A stretch of 64,000 bases of DNA from Myxococcales bacterium (GTDB lineage Bacteria > Myxococcota_A > Bradymonadia > UBA7976 > UBA1532). Shown one piece after another: positions 36,933 through 47,731 of the stretch; within the stretch, counting starts at the first letter, position 1, and each line of letters starts with the position of its first letter. Below the pieces are notes generated by a model. The model saw only the letters and a list, made by a program, of their open reading frames with translations. It did no database searches and had not been told where the DNA came from. The translations under genes and the position numbers were made by a program. The stretch is from the NCBI GenBank assembly GCA_020633555.1, contig JACKDL010000011.1, positions 131,188-195,187 on the forward strand, given 5' to 3'.

Positions 36933-38132
36933 ATGAAAGACATCCTCCCTGCCCTGCAGCTCGTCTGCCTCGCGCTCATCGCCGCCGGGGTGGCGCCCGT
37001 GGCCCTGGACGCCCTGGACGCCCGGGCGGATCGCAAGGCCCGCGAGGCCCGCGCGGCCGTCTTCGGGGCCATCGCCGAGGCGGCCTCGACGGCCAGCGAC
37101 CACGATCTGGCAGCCCAGGCCTTCGCCGACGCCGCCAACCTGGACCCCGACAACGAGGGCTGGCGCAAGGGCCTGCTCGACGCGCAGGTGGAGCGCATCC
37201 TGCGGGACTCGGGCCACATCACGGGGGCCAACGCGCTGAGCCTCCAAGTGGCGCTCACCCGCGCCCTGAGCGACGGCGATCCCAGCGCCCGCCACGAGCT
37301 CGCCTTCGGGCGGGTGCTGCACTTCCGCGGCCAACTCGAGAAGGCCCGCGCCCGCTACAAGGCCGCCCTGGACAAGGATCCGCAGTCCGCCCAGGCCCAC
37401 CTGCTGCTGGGCGATCTGCAGTTCAAGCAGGGCGAGTATGGGGCCGCCGTCACCACCCTGCGCCGGGCCGTGGAGCTCGACGCCGAGCTGCCCCTGGTGC
37501 ACTTCGCGCTGGGCCAGGCGCTGCTGGGCCAGAAGAACGCCCAAGAGGCCGTGGTGGAGCTGGAGAAGGCCGTCAAGGCCATGCCTCAGCACGCGGCCTC
37601 CCACGGGGCCCTGGGCAAGGCGGCCCTGGAGCTGAAGCGCTTCGACACCGCCCGCACCCACCTCGAGAGCGCCCTGCGCCTTGACCGGGCTGGCCTGGCC
37701 AGCCTGTACCGCGACCTGGGCGACGCCTGGGAGGGCCTGGAGAACCTGCCCCGAGCCGAGCAGGCGTACACTCAGGCCTGGCAGCAGGCCCAGGACCTGG
37801 TGGGCCTGCGCCGCCTGGCGCGGGTGCGCATGCAGCAGCGCAACTGGCAGGGCACCATCGACGCCTACAACCTGGTGCTCAGCGTGGTGCCCGACGACCC
37901 CGAGGCTCACTGCCAGACGGGCATGGCGGCCGACAAGGCCAACGCGGGCCGGGTGGCCGTGGTGGCTTACCAGCGCTGCATCGCCGTGGCCGAGAAGGAC
38001 CCCGACTTCAAGGAGCTGGTGGCCACCGCGCGCAACCGGCAGCAGATCCTGGCCGAGCGCATGACCGCGCAGGCCCGCGAGGCCGGCAAGGACGCGCCCA
38101 AGGCCCCACCCAAGGGCGGCAAGGGCCCGTAG
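36933..38132 (+). CDS. TPR-repeat protein, membrane-anchored
   Basis: 399 residues from ATG 36933. An N-terminal hydrophobic helix (PALQLVCLALIAAGVAPVAL) probably anchors it, and at least six tetratricopeptide repeats follow (for example ARYKAALDKDPQSAQAHLLL and AVTTLRRAVELDAELPLVHF). The tail is Lys/Pro-rich. TPR arrays scaffold protein complexes. It lies between two paralogous repeat proteins, so a part in their export or assembly is a reasonable guess, but nothing in the sequence proves it. Confidence 0.8.
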   Translation: MKDILPALQLVCLALIAAGVAPVALDALDARADRKAREARAAVFGAIAEAASTASDHDLAAQAFADAANLDPDNEGWRKGLLDAQVERILRDSGHITGANALSLQVALTRALSDGDPSARHELAFGRVLHFRGQLEKARARYKAALDKDPQSAQAHLLLGDLQFKQGEYGAAVTTLRRAVELDAELPLVHFALGQALLGQKNAQEAVVELEKAVKAMPQHAASHGALGKAALELKRFDTARTHLESALRLDRAGLASLYRDLGDAWEGLENLPRAEQAYTQAWQQAQDLVGLRRLARVRMQQRNWQGTIDAYNLVLSVVPDDPEAHCQTGMAADKANAGRVAVVAYQRCIAVAEKDPDFKELVATARNRQQILAERMTAQAREAGKDAPKAPPKGGKGP

Positions 38133-38211
38133 CCGCCAGCTCGGCCCGCCTCCGTTGAACTCCGCCGTCGGCGCCGCCTATGCTGGCGCAGCGCTCGGGG
38201 GAGGACATCTC

Positions 38212-39759
38212 ATGCGACACAGCCGGCCCACCCGGTGGGGACAGCTCGCGGTGATCTGCGCCGCGTTGGCGGCGGGCAACGCCCAGGCCCAGAACATCCC
38301 GCAGATGCTGCCGTACAACGGCTTCCTGGCCGACTCCAACGGCCAGCCCGTGGACGGCACCATCAACCTGACCGTCCGCATCTACGAGACCAGCGACGCG
38401 CCCAACGCCATCTGGCAGGAGGCCCTGCAGAACGTGCCGGTGGACACCGGCTATTTCCGCGTGGACCTGGGCCGCATCGCCCCGCTGGCCGCCGACGTGG
38501 CCGCCGGCCGCACCCGCTACCTGGGCCTGAGCGTCAACGGCGACGCCGAGGCCCAGCCCCGCCAGGCCATCGGCTCAGTGCCCTACGCCCTCATGGCCGG
38601 TGACAGCGCGCTGCTGGGCGGCCAGCCGCCCCAAGCCTTCGTCTCGGTGGACCGCCTGCAGGCCGAGCTGGACGGCCGCGGCTTCGTCACCCGGCAGGAG
38701 GTGGAGCGCCTTGTGGGCGAGGGCGGCCTCGACGAGGCCGCGGTGAACGCCCTCATCGACGCCCGCGGCTACCTGAGCGAGGACGCCATCAACGCCCTCA
38801 TGGACGCCCGCGGCTACCTCGATCAGGACGCCATCCAGGCGCTGATCGACGGCGCGGGCCACCTCACCGAGGCCCAGGTGGCGGCCCTCATCGACGCCCG
38901 CGGCTACCTGGACCAGGCGGCGGTGCAGGCGCTCATCCAGGGGGCCGCCGGGCTGGACGGCGACGCAGTGAACGCGCTGATCGACGCCCGCGGCTACCTG
39001 AACGCCGCGGCCATCCAGGCGCTGATCGACGGCGCGGGCCACCTGAACCAGGCCCAGGTCGAGGCCCTGATCGCCGCCGCGGGCTACCTGGACGGCGACG
39101 CGGTGAACGCGCTGATCGACGCCCGCGGGTACCTGAACGCCGACGCGGTGAACGCCCTGATCGACGCCCGCGGCTACATCACCCGCGCCGAGGTGCAGCA
39201 GCTCGTGGCCGCCGGCGTGGCCCAGGCCCAGGGCCAGGTGGCGCAGCTCCAGAACACGGTGAACCAGCTCCAGAACACCGTGAACCAGCTCCAGAACACC
39301 GTGAACCAGATCCAGCAGAACGCGGCCGGCGCGCCCTTCATCCTGGGTCGCAGCGCACAGAGCAGCAACGGGCGCCTCAGCTTCGGCGGCCAGAACGGCA
39401 TGCGGGCGGCCACCGCCATGTGCCAGGCCAGCTTCCCCAACGACGCCACCGCCCACCTGTGCACCTTCGACGAGGTGGGCCGCGCCCTGGCGACCGGCAG
39501 CTACGACGCCAACAACGGCTTCAGCGGCGTCACCACCTGGACCGTGGCCCCGCTGGTGGCCGGCGCCTTCAACGGCAGCAAGCGCAACACCTGCCAGAAC
39601 CTCATGTACAACTCGGGCGACGCGGCCACCGGCACCCAGATGACCGTGCGCCTGAACGACCTGAGCGACGGCAACGGCGGCGGCCTCCGCGGCGACACCT
39701 TCGAGGTGTTCGCCGGCCGCGCCTGCGGCAACAACCTCCCCGTCCTCTGCTGCCGCTGA
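38212..39759 (+). CDS. secreted repeat protein with ten 15-residue units (long paralogue)
   Basis: 515 residues from ATG 38212. The signal peptide, N-terminal domain and C-terminal Cys domain closely match the gene at 35643. The middle differs: ten contiguous 15-residue units (residues 173-322; NALIDARGYL and QALIDGAGHL variants) instead of four, then three heptad-like QLQNTVN units that predict a coiled coil. The C-terminal six-Cys domain ends NNLPVLCCR, as in its partner. The regular period and coiled coil suggest a trimeric stalk with a terminal head. Function unknown. Confidence 0.68.
   Translation: MRHSRPTRWGQLAVICAALAAGNAQAQNIPQMLPYNGFLADSNGQPVDGTINLTVRIYETSDAPNAIWQEALQNVPVDTGYFRVDLGRIAPLAADVAAGRTRYLGLSVNGDAEAQPRQAIGSVPYALMAGDSALLGGQPPQAFVSVDRLQAELDGRGFVTRQEVERLVGEGGLDEAAVNALIDARGYLSEDAINALMDARGYLDQDAIQALIDGAGHLTEAQVAALIDARGYLDQAAVQALIQGAAGLDGDAVNALIDARGYLNAAAIQALIDGAGHLNQAQVEALIAAAGYLDGDAVNALIDARGYLNADAVNALIDARGYITRAEVQQLVAAGVAQAQGQVAQLQNTVNQLQNTVNQLQNTVNQIQQNAAGAPFILGRSAQSSNGRLSFGGQNGMRAATAMCQASFPNDATAHLCTFDEVGRALATGSYDANNGFSGVTTWTVAPLVAGAFNGSKRNTCQNLMYNSGDAATGTQMTVRLNDLSDGNGGGLRGDTFEVFAGRACGNNLPVLCCR
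38728..39177 (+). repeat. array of ten 45-bp coding repeats
   Basis: Within the long paralogue, residues 173-322 are encoded by ten tandem 45-bp units with nearly identical GCCCTGATCGACGCC-type cores. The sister gene has four units at 36171-36350. Different copy numbers in two linked homologues point to expansion or contraction by slippage or recombination. Confidence 0.75.
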
Positions 39760-40301
39760 GCGCGGCTCGCACGTAGCGCGGCCCGCCTGGCTCGGCGCTC
39801 ACCGCCAGGGCTGCGTTGCCGGCAGGTGGGGGCCCTGGGCTGGTCCCCGGCGTGGCGGATGCCCGGGTTTGGACGAGCCCTTCATCCGTTCCAGCAGCTC
39901 TTGGTGGTCGTCGCCCCACACTTGGGCGCCGCCTGTGGCCAGGCTGCACCGGTGCAGGCGGGTGCCGTTGGGCACCTTTGGTCGGGCGTGGCACGCGGCT
40001 GAGGCCGCGGATGGGCTCGGGGTGGCAGGCGGCCGGAGTCTCGCGGGCCCGCGCGGTCGAGCACGAGTGCTTTGCGGCATCCGAGGCTGGAGGCTCTGCC
40101 CCCAGACCCCCGCCGGGGCTCCGCCCCGGACCCTCTCTTCGGCGACGCGGGCGGCAGCGCGTTTCGGCCACGGTGTCTTTTGGGGGGGCTCAAGCGGCGC
40201 CCCCCCAAGCCCCCCGTCCTCCCTTGCGGTCTCTCGTTGCCTGGCGGTGACCGCCATTCGGCGGCGAAGGCTTGCGCCGTGACGCAAGCAGCGCCTGCGT
40301 C
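39760..40301. other. 542-bp convergent intergenic region with two hairpins
   Basis: No convincing gene is seen; the open frames here lack family features and continue as shadows into neighbouring genes. Two perfect GC stems stand out: CCGGGGC-TCC-GCCCCGG at 40113-40129, and a G7C/GC7 stem with a 9-base loop at 40182-40206. Both lie between the 3' ends of convergent genes and may act as terminators or belong to a palindromic repeat family. Stretches such as GGCTCTGCCCCCAGACCC resemble dispersed intergenic repeats of GC-rich genomes. Confidence 0.5.
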
Positions 40302-41405
40302 TCACCCGTCGCAAGTTTCGGCGGCGGTGGCTTCGTCACAGTTGGTGCCTTCCGGCTTCGGCGCCGCCGGCAGCGCGTGGTCGTGCCCGCAGTCCCCGAA
40401 CGCCAACGCCTGCAGGGCATCGCGCAGCGTGTCGCCGCTCTGGGCGCCCACCATGCGCGTCACCTCGCCGCCGCCCGGCTCCAGGATCGCGAAGGTGGGC
40501 ACCCCCACGATGTTGTGGCGGGCCGCCAGGTGCCGGTTCTCGGGCTTGCTGATGTTGATGAAGCGCACCTCGGCGTGCCCCTCGCAGCTACTCACCACCG
40601 CCTCGACCACCGGCGCCATGGCCCGACACACCGAACAGTTGTCCTTGTAGAACTCCACCAGCACCGGCTTGTCGCCTGCGGCGGCCATCAGCGCCTTCGC
40701 GGCTTCGGCCTCGGTGGCGGGCGGCTCGGCCATCAGGTCCCGCACGCCCGCCACCGCCAGCCACAGCCCCACCGCCACCAGGAAGCCGCCGCCCACCTTC
40801 TTGAACACCGGCAGGAACTTGTTGGACGAGCGCAGCGCCTTCACACCGGCCTCGGCGAACACAGCCGCCAGGAACATGGGCACCGCGAAGCCCAGCCCGT
40901 ACACGCCCAGATACAACGCCCCCATGGCCGGACTGGACGCCGCGCTGGCGGTGTAGGTGAGCACCGTGCCCAGCACGGGCCCCACGCAGGGCGACCAGCC
41001 CGCCGCGAACAGCACGCCCATGCCCACCGCGTCCAGCCCGCCCAGCTTGCTCGCCCAGCCGGGCTCCTTCGCCCGCACGGTGGCCTGCATGAAGCTCAGG
41101 TTGATGACCTCCAGGAACTGCAGCGCAAACACGATGACCAGCACCGCGCCGGCAAGCTGCACCCACCCCTGGTGGGCCCGCATGAACTCGCCGATGCCGC
41201 CCGCGCCCAGCCCCATCACCGTGAACACCGCCACGAAGCCCACGATGAACAGCGCGGCGCGCTTCATCAGGTAGCCGCGCCCGACCGATCCCACCGGCTT
41301 CCCGCCCACCAGCGTCGACAGATAGATGGGGATCATGGGCAGCACACAGGGCGTGAAGAAGGTGACCACGCCCGCGGCAAAGACAGTGAAGAGGGCAAGC
41401 TCCAT
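40302..41405 (-). CDS. CcdA-thioredoxin fusion (thiol:disulfide interchange, DsbD-like)
   Basis: 367 residues from ATG 41405. Six to eight membrane helices form a CcdA/DsbD-beta domain whose redox Cys lie in TFFTPCVLPMIP and GWSPCVGPVLG. A C-terminal thioredoxin domain has the active site DNCSVCRAM and the cis-Pro in VGVPTFAIL, followed by a Cys/His tail (GDCGHDHAL). It should move electrons from the cytoplasm to periplasmic or thioredoxin-domain thiols, for example for cytochrome c maturation of the haem proteins nearby. It lacks the N-terminal DsbD-alpha domain. Confidence 0.88.
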   Translation of the reverse strand: MELALFTVFAAGVVTFFTPCVLPMIPIYLSTLVGGKPVGSVGRGYLMKRAALFIVGFVAVFTVMGLGAGGIGEFMRAHQGWVQLAGAVLVIVFALQFLEVINLSFMQATVRAKEPGWASKLGGLDAVGMGVLFAAGWSPCVGPVLGTVLTYTASAASSPAMGALYLGVYGLGFAVPMFLAAVFAEAGVKALRSSNKFLPVFKKVGGGFLVAVGLWLAVAGVRDLMAEPPATEAEAAKALMAAAGDKPVLVEFYKDNCSVCRAMAPVVEAVVSSCEGHAEVRFINISKPENRHLAARHNIVGVPTFAILEPGGGEVTRMVGAQSGDTLRDALQALAFGDCGHDHALPAAPKPEGTNCDEATAAETCDG

Positions 41406-41607
41406 GGGGCGCTCCGAGGCCAGGTTGCCTGTCGGAGCCGCCAGGGGGCGGGGGTGTGGCGCGCGGCGGAGCCCGCCGGGTGCTGTGCTGGCTTGATTTG
41501 ATGCCCGAACGCTGGCGAGCTTCTCCCCGATCCCGGCGAGGGGAGCCCACTCAGGTGTGGGCGCGCCGGGGCTTGCTGGGCGCAGAGGCGCCGGGAGAGT
41601 GCGAGTG

Positions 41608-44032
41608 ATGTTGAAGGGTTGCATGAGCTGGGGGCTTGTGGCCTGGGCCCTGTTCGGGGCGGCCGCGCTGCTGGGCTGCGACGACGCCGCCGAGGGGGGC
41701 TGCGACACGGTGGGCGCCACCCGCTGCCTGGGCGACGGCACCGCCGTGGAGCGCTGCCGATCCAACAACCAGTGGGGGGTGGTGCAGGCTTGCGGCGCCG
41801 GCGAGCTGTGCGCGCAGGCGCCCGGTGAGGACGCGGTGTGTGCCCCCCGCCGAGGGCGGCGGCTGCGGCGAGGAGGGCTCGACGCGCTGCCTGGCCGACG
41901 GCTCGGCCATCGAGCGCTGCCGCGCCGACGGGCAGTGGGGGGTGGTGCAGGCCTGCGGGGCCGGCGAGCTGTGCACGCAGGTCGAGGATCTGCCGGCGGC
42001 CTGCGAGGCCCAACCCGATCCCGAGGACTGCGGCGAGCGAGACGTGGCCCGTTGCCTGCCCGACGGCACCGCCGTGGAGCGCTGCCGCTCGGACGGGCGC
42101 TGGGGCGTGGTGCAGGTGTGCGAGGCCGATCAGGACTGCGTGGACAACGGCGATGGGACCGCGGGCTGCGTGACCGACCAGACCCTGGCCTGCGGCGAGC
42201 TGGGGGCCACCCGGTGCCTGCCCGACGGATCCGCCACCGAGCGCTGCCGGTCCGACGGCAACTGGGCTGTGGTGCAGGTCTGTGCCGCCGACCAGCAGTG
42301 CGAGATGTCCGGCGAGGGCGCGGGCTGTGTGATCGACGCCTCGCTCGCTTGTGGCGAGCTGGGCACCACCCGCTGCCTGGAGGGCGGCGGGGCCGTGGAG
42401 CGCTGCCGCTCGAACGGCGAGTGGCAGGTCGTGCAGTGGTGCGCCGCCGATCAGGCTTGCCAACAGCCCCAGGGCGGGCAGGGGGCCTGCGCCGCGGTGC
42501 CGGTGGAGGACTGCGGCGCCCGCGACGCCACCCGCTGCCTGCCCGACGGCACCGGCGTGGAGCGCTGCCGCTCCGACGGCGCCTGGGGCATCGTGCAGAC
42601 CTGCTTGGGCGACCAGGTGTGTGATCCCGAGGCCGAGGTGGCCGGCTGCCGGGCCGAGGCGCAGCCCGACTGCGGCGCCCGTGACGCCACCCGCTGCCTG
42701 CCCGACGGCGCCGGCATCGAGCGCTGCCGCTCCAACGGCCGCTGGGAGGTGGTGCGCTTCTGTGGCGAGCGCGAGGCCTGCCAGACCCCCGAGGGCGCAG
42801 CCGCCGACTGCGTGGCCTTGGTGGACGAGCCCAGCTACCCCGATCCCACCATCACCGACCAGGCCAGCCCCTGGTATGAGCGCGGCTGCCCGCTGGTTCA
42901 GCAGGCGGCCAACCCCAGCGCCCTGCCCGCGGACTGCCGCTGCTTCACCAACCAGGCGCCCCGCGACGGCATCCCGCTGTGCCAGCGCCCGTACCACCTG
43001 AACCTGGCGGGCGGCTCGGTGGGCGCCGGCCCCAGCTACGCGGGGGTGTTCAACGCCGAGTACCTGGGCGGCTTCCTGGACGCCGCCGAGGGCGCCGGTG
43101 GCCGGCTGTACGTGGCCGTGGGCTTCGGCGCCTCCACCGACCGCCGCGGCGCCGTCCTGACGGTGGATCTGGCCACCGGCGACCGCACCCTGCTGAGCGG
43201 CGAGCACCCCTTCCAGGGCACGGTGGGCGAGGGCCCCGCCTTCGGCACCGTGCTGGACGTGCGCCGCGGCCCCGACGGCAACCTGTACGCCTACGTGCGC
43301 CAGCGTCAGCCCGGCGAGCAAGAGATCGTGCGGGTGGATCCGCGCACCGGCGACCGCACCCTGGTGTGGAAGGGCCGCGCCGAGGGCTTCGCCCAGTGTT
43401 CGCCCGACGGCAGCCCGGCCGGCGCCCTGCAATACACCGACACCGGCTTCGCGCTGGACGCCGAGGGCCGTTTCTACCTGCCCTTCGCCAACCCCACCCA
43501 GGGCCGCGGAATCGTGCGCCTGTCCCGCGCCCTGGACGCCTGCGAAGTGCTCACAGGCAACGGCCCCGCCGAGTGGGCCACCCGTGGCGCCGGCCCCGCG
43601 CTGGGCGGCTTCGTGCAGGGCTTCACCCTGCGCGACGGCGCGCTGCTCGCCTTCACCACCCAGCCCAAACAGTTCGTGTCGGTGGACCTGGCCACCGGCG
43701 ACCGCACCCTGCTGCTGACCCCCGCCGGCATCGCCCCGCCCGAGCGCTGGGCCGTGTGGGACGCCGGCCGCAGCGTCTGGTGGCTCGCCGGCTTCCAGAG
43801 CGCCGTCAGCATCTCGGCCTGGGATCCCGCCACCAACACTCAAGCCTCGGTCTTCCAGGGCGGCGTGTTCCCCTGGATGCCCCTGGGCGCCAGCGGCCCC
43901 ATCCAGATCAACGCCCTGAACTACGCTCCCATCTGGCTGCTGCCCAACGGCAACCTGCTGCTGGGCCAGGACGGCTTCTCAGTCGTCGAGTACGAGCCGT
44001 CCACGGGCAACTCGGTGATCCGCAGCCTGTAG
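41608..44032 (+). CDS. Cys-rich seven-repeat lipoprotein, frameshifted near its start
   Basis: The signal MLKGCMSWGLVAWALFGAAA ends in lipobox LLGC, and the first repeat is read in one frame. After the C6 run at 41843-41848 the coding moves to the next frame and stays open to 44032; removing one C restores a continuous protein of about 807 residues. It has seven units of about 45 residues of the form C-x5-TRCLPDG-x4-ERCRSDG-x-W-x-VVQ-x-C. A C-terminal domain with propeller-like strands (TVDLATGDRTLL twice) follows. Surface protein of unknown role. Confidence 0.65.
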
Positions 44033-44177
44033 CGGCCTGCCCCGGGCCCGCCCCAAGCGTGCTGACCCCTTGCCCCCCGCGGCCGCCCCAGGCAACCTGC
44101 CCTTGGGCGGGTCGGGCAGGGGAGCTTGAGCCCGCCCTGGGCAAGTCGCCGCACCAGGCACAGGCACCGGGGCCACC

Positions 44178-47100
44178 GTGAGCACAGCCAGCACACCCAC
44201 CGTCGCGACCGTCCTGGCGGCCCTGCGCAAGGATCGCATCCTCGAGACGGGCCGCCGCCTGAACCTCACCCTGCCGGCCACCGCCACCAAGGCCGACCTG
44301 GCCAAACGGGTGGCCGCCGTGCGCCTGCCCCTGGCCGATCTGCTGCCCCACCTGCGCCGCGACGAGCTGCGCCAGGCCTGCCAGGACGCCGGCCTGCCCG
44401 CAGAGGCCCGCGCCCGCAGCGCCCTCATCGAGCAGCTCCTCACCGCCGCCGGCGAGGCCGCGCCCACCCCCAAGCCCCGCCCCCGCACCGCCGACGGCCT
44501 GCCCCAGCCCAACGATCTGGTGGTGGTGCGCCAGCGCCAGTACCTGGTGGAGTCGGTGCAGGCCAGCACAGGCGTGCGCCGCCCCGGTGGCCCGCCCCAG
44601 GCCACCCGCGTGTCCCTGGTGTGCCTGGACGACGACGCCCAGGGCCGCCGCCTCGAGGTGCTGTGGGAGCTGGAGCTGGGCGCGCGCGTGGTCGAGCCCG
44701 CCCGCCAGGGCCTGGGCGCCGACCGGCCATCGACCCCGCGCCCCACTTCCGCGCCTACCTGCACGCCCTGCGCTGGAACTGCGTCACCGCCACCGACCCC
44801 GGCTTGTTCCAGGCCCCGTTCCGCGCCGGCATCCACATCATGGATCACCAGCTGACCCCGCTGGCGAAGGCCCTGGCCCTGCCGCGCGCCAACCTGTTCA
44901 TCGCCGACGACGTGGGCCTGGGCAAGACCATCGAGGCGGGCCTGGTGGTGCAGGAGCTGCTGTTGCGGCAGCGCGTCGACACCATCCTCGTCGTCTGCCC
45001 GCCCTCGGTCGCGCTGCAGTGGCGCGACGAGATGCGCGCGCGCTTCGGCCTGCTGTTCGAGATCCACGACCGCAACTTCGTGGCCCGCCGGCGCGCCGAG
45101 CGCGGCTTCAGCGTCAACCCGTGGGCCACCCACAGCCGGTTCATCATCAGCTACCAGACCCTGCGCCGCCCCGAGTACCTCGAGAGCCTGCTGCAGCACC
45201 TGGGCGACCGCGCCCGCCGCTCGCTGCTCATCCTCGACGAGGCCCACACCGCGGCCCCCGCCTCGGGCAGCAAGTACGCCGTGGACTCGGCGCTCACCCG
45301 CGTCATCCGCGACCACGTGGCGCCCCGCTTCGAGAACCGCCTGTTCCTGTCGGCCACCCCCCACAACGGCCACTCCAACAGCTTCGCGGCCCTGCTCGAG
45401 ATCCTGGACCCCCAGCGCTTCACCCGCGGCATCCCCGTCACCGATCCCGCCCAGCTCGCCCCGGTGATGGTGCGCCGCCTGAAGAGCGACCTGGGCGCCC
45501 TGAACAGCACCGCGTTCCCCACCCGCATCGTCCAGCGCTGGCAGCTCGACCACGCCGCCGGCCGCTGGCGCTGGACGCTGGCCAGCCGGGCCGCCAGCGC
45601 CCCCGCCGACGCCGAGCACGTGCCCCCCGCCGCCGACCTGGGCGAGGCCCCGCCCGCCGAACTCACCCTGGCCGACAAGCTGGCCGACTACGCCGCGCTC
45701 ATGGAGCCCGAGTCCGGCCGCGGCCGGCTGGTGTTCATCAACCTGCAGAAGCGCCTGCTGTCGAGCATCGCCGCCTTCCACCGCACCTTCGAGGCCCACT
45801 GCGCCCGCCTGGAGGGCGCCGACGCCCCGCCCCGGCCCACCCAGAAGTTCCTTTTCGATCAAGCACATGGCGTCGACGACGAGGCCGTGGACGAGGCCGA
45901 CGCCGCCGACGCCGCCGCCGGCACCGCCCACCTGCGCGACCCCGGCGAACAGGCCGCCACCCTGCGCGCAGAGCTGCGCGCCCTGGCCAAGGCCTGGCAG
46001 CACCGCCCCGACGCCCGCCTGCGCGCCCTGGTGCATTGGATCCAGCAGCACCAGTGCCCGGCCGTGGCCATCGGCGGCGCCCACGCCGCCCCCCAGGCCG
46101 ACCGCGTCTGGTCGGGCCGCCGCCTGATCATCTTCACCGAGTACGCCGACACCCTGCGCTACCTGCGCCGCCAACTCGCCACCCACCTGGACGGCACCGC
46201 GCAGGCCGCCGACCGGATCATGACCTTCCACGGCGGCATGACCGACGACCAGCGCGCCGAGGTACGCCGCGCCTTCAACAGCACCCCCGCCGACCACCCC
46301 GTGCGCATCCTGCTGGCCACCGACGCCGCCCGCGAGGGCATCAACCTGCAGGGCGCCTGCGCCGATCTGCTGCACTTCGACATCCCCTGGAACCCCGCCC
46401 GCCTGGAGCAGCGCAACGGCCGCATCGACCGCACCCTGCAGCCCGAGCCCGAGGTGCGCTGCGGTTACTTCGTCTACCCCCAGCGCCCCGCCGACGCCGT
46501 GCTCGACACCCTGGTGCGCAAGGTCGACGTCATCCGCCAGGAGCTGGGCTCGGTGGGCACCGTGGTGCTCGACCGCATCGAGCAGGTGCTGGAAGACGGC
46601 ATCCGCCCCGACACCGCCCACAAGCTGGCCGCCGCCACCGCCGATCAGGCCGCCCAGCAGACCAGCAAGGCCGAGCTGGAGAGCCAGCGCACCGCCGACC
46701 GCCTGAAGGCCGAGATCGACCGCGCCCGCCGCACCCTGGACGCCAGCAGCAAGATCATCGCGTTTGAGCCCGAGGCCCTGCGCGAGGTCATCGACATCGG
46801 CCTGAAGTTCGTGGGCGCCCCCCCGCTGCAGCGCGTGCAGGTGCAAGACGACCGCGGCGACACCTTCGACGCCTGGGCCGTGCCCGCCCTGCCCGCCGAC
46901 TGGCAGGGCACCGTCGACACCCTGCGCCCCGAGCGCCCCCGCAGCCTGCCCCCCTGGGAGTGGCGCAAGACCCACCCGCCCCTGCCCGTGGTGTTCCGCC
47001 CGCCCCCACGGCTGACCAGCCCCGTGGTGCACCTGCACCTGGAGCACCCCTTCGTGCGCCGCATCCTGGCCCGCTTCCGCGCCCAGGGCTTCGCCGCCCA

Positions 47101-47731
47101 CGACATGGGCCGGGTGTCGGTGCTGGCCGATCCCCACCGCCGCACCCCGCAGGTGGTGGCCATTGGCCGCGTGTCGCTGTTCGGCCCCGGCGCCACCCGC
47201 CTGCACGACGAGCTGCTGTACGTGGGCGCCCCCTGGCTGGAAGCCGGCGGCCCCGACCACGGCGTGCCCGATCCCGACGATCGCGACACCCACGCCCGCC
47301 TGCAGACCCTGCTGGCCGAGCGCCCGCGCCCCGCCCCCGCCGGCGTGGCCGAGCGCCTGCGCCCCCACGCCGCCGCCGACTTCGCTCGCCTGTGGCCCCA
47401 CGTAGAGGCCGAGGCCGAGGCCCGCGCCCACGACGCCCAGCAGCAGCTCGAGGCCCGCGCCCACGAGGAGCAAGAGGCCCTGCGCCAGCTCCTGCAGAGC
47501 CAGCGCGCCGCGCTCGAGAAGCAGGTGACCCAGACCACCCTGGACTTCGGCACCCTGCCGCAGGCCGAGCGCCGCCAGATCGAGGACGACCACCGCCACA
47601 TGGAGCGCCGTCTGACGCAGCTCGCCCAAGAGATCCAGCGCGAGCCCGCCGAGCTCGCCGAGCTGTACCGCGTGAAGCGCGCCCGGGTGGTGCCCGTGGG
47701 CCTGGTGTACCTGTGGCCGGAGGCCGGCTGA
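44178..47731 (+). CDS. drmD: DISARM SNF2-type helicase DrmD, one-base frameshift
   Basis: The N-terminal 180 residues (GTG 44178, MSTASTPTVATVLAALRK) are in one frame. At about 44720-44730 (GACCGGCCATCG) coding moves back one base and continues from IDPAPHFRAYLHALRWN to 47731. One missing base explains it. Motifs: DDVGLGKTIEAGL, LILDEAHTA, SATPHNGH, EGINLQGA and RNGRIDRTLQ of an SF2/SNF2 motor, then a long helical C-terminus. The sequence and the following methylase match class 1 DISARM DrmD. The stop overlaps drmMI (TGATG). Confidence 0.85.

Noticed and set aside
39799..40314. Minus-strand frame of 171 codons between the repeat protein and the CcdA-thioredoxin gene
   Set aside because: Arg/Pro/Gly-rich, no ribosome site or motif, and crosses the hairpin repeats; treated as intergenic.
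46960..47730. N-terminal extension of drmMI into drmD
   Set aside because: The extra 257 residues are Arg/Pro/Ala-rich shadow translation of drmD in another frame; the ATG at 47731 overlaps the drmD stop and begins the family sequence.
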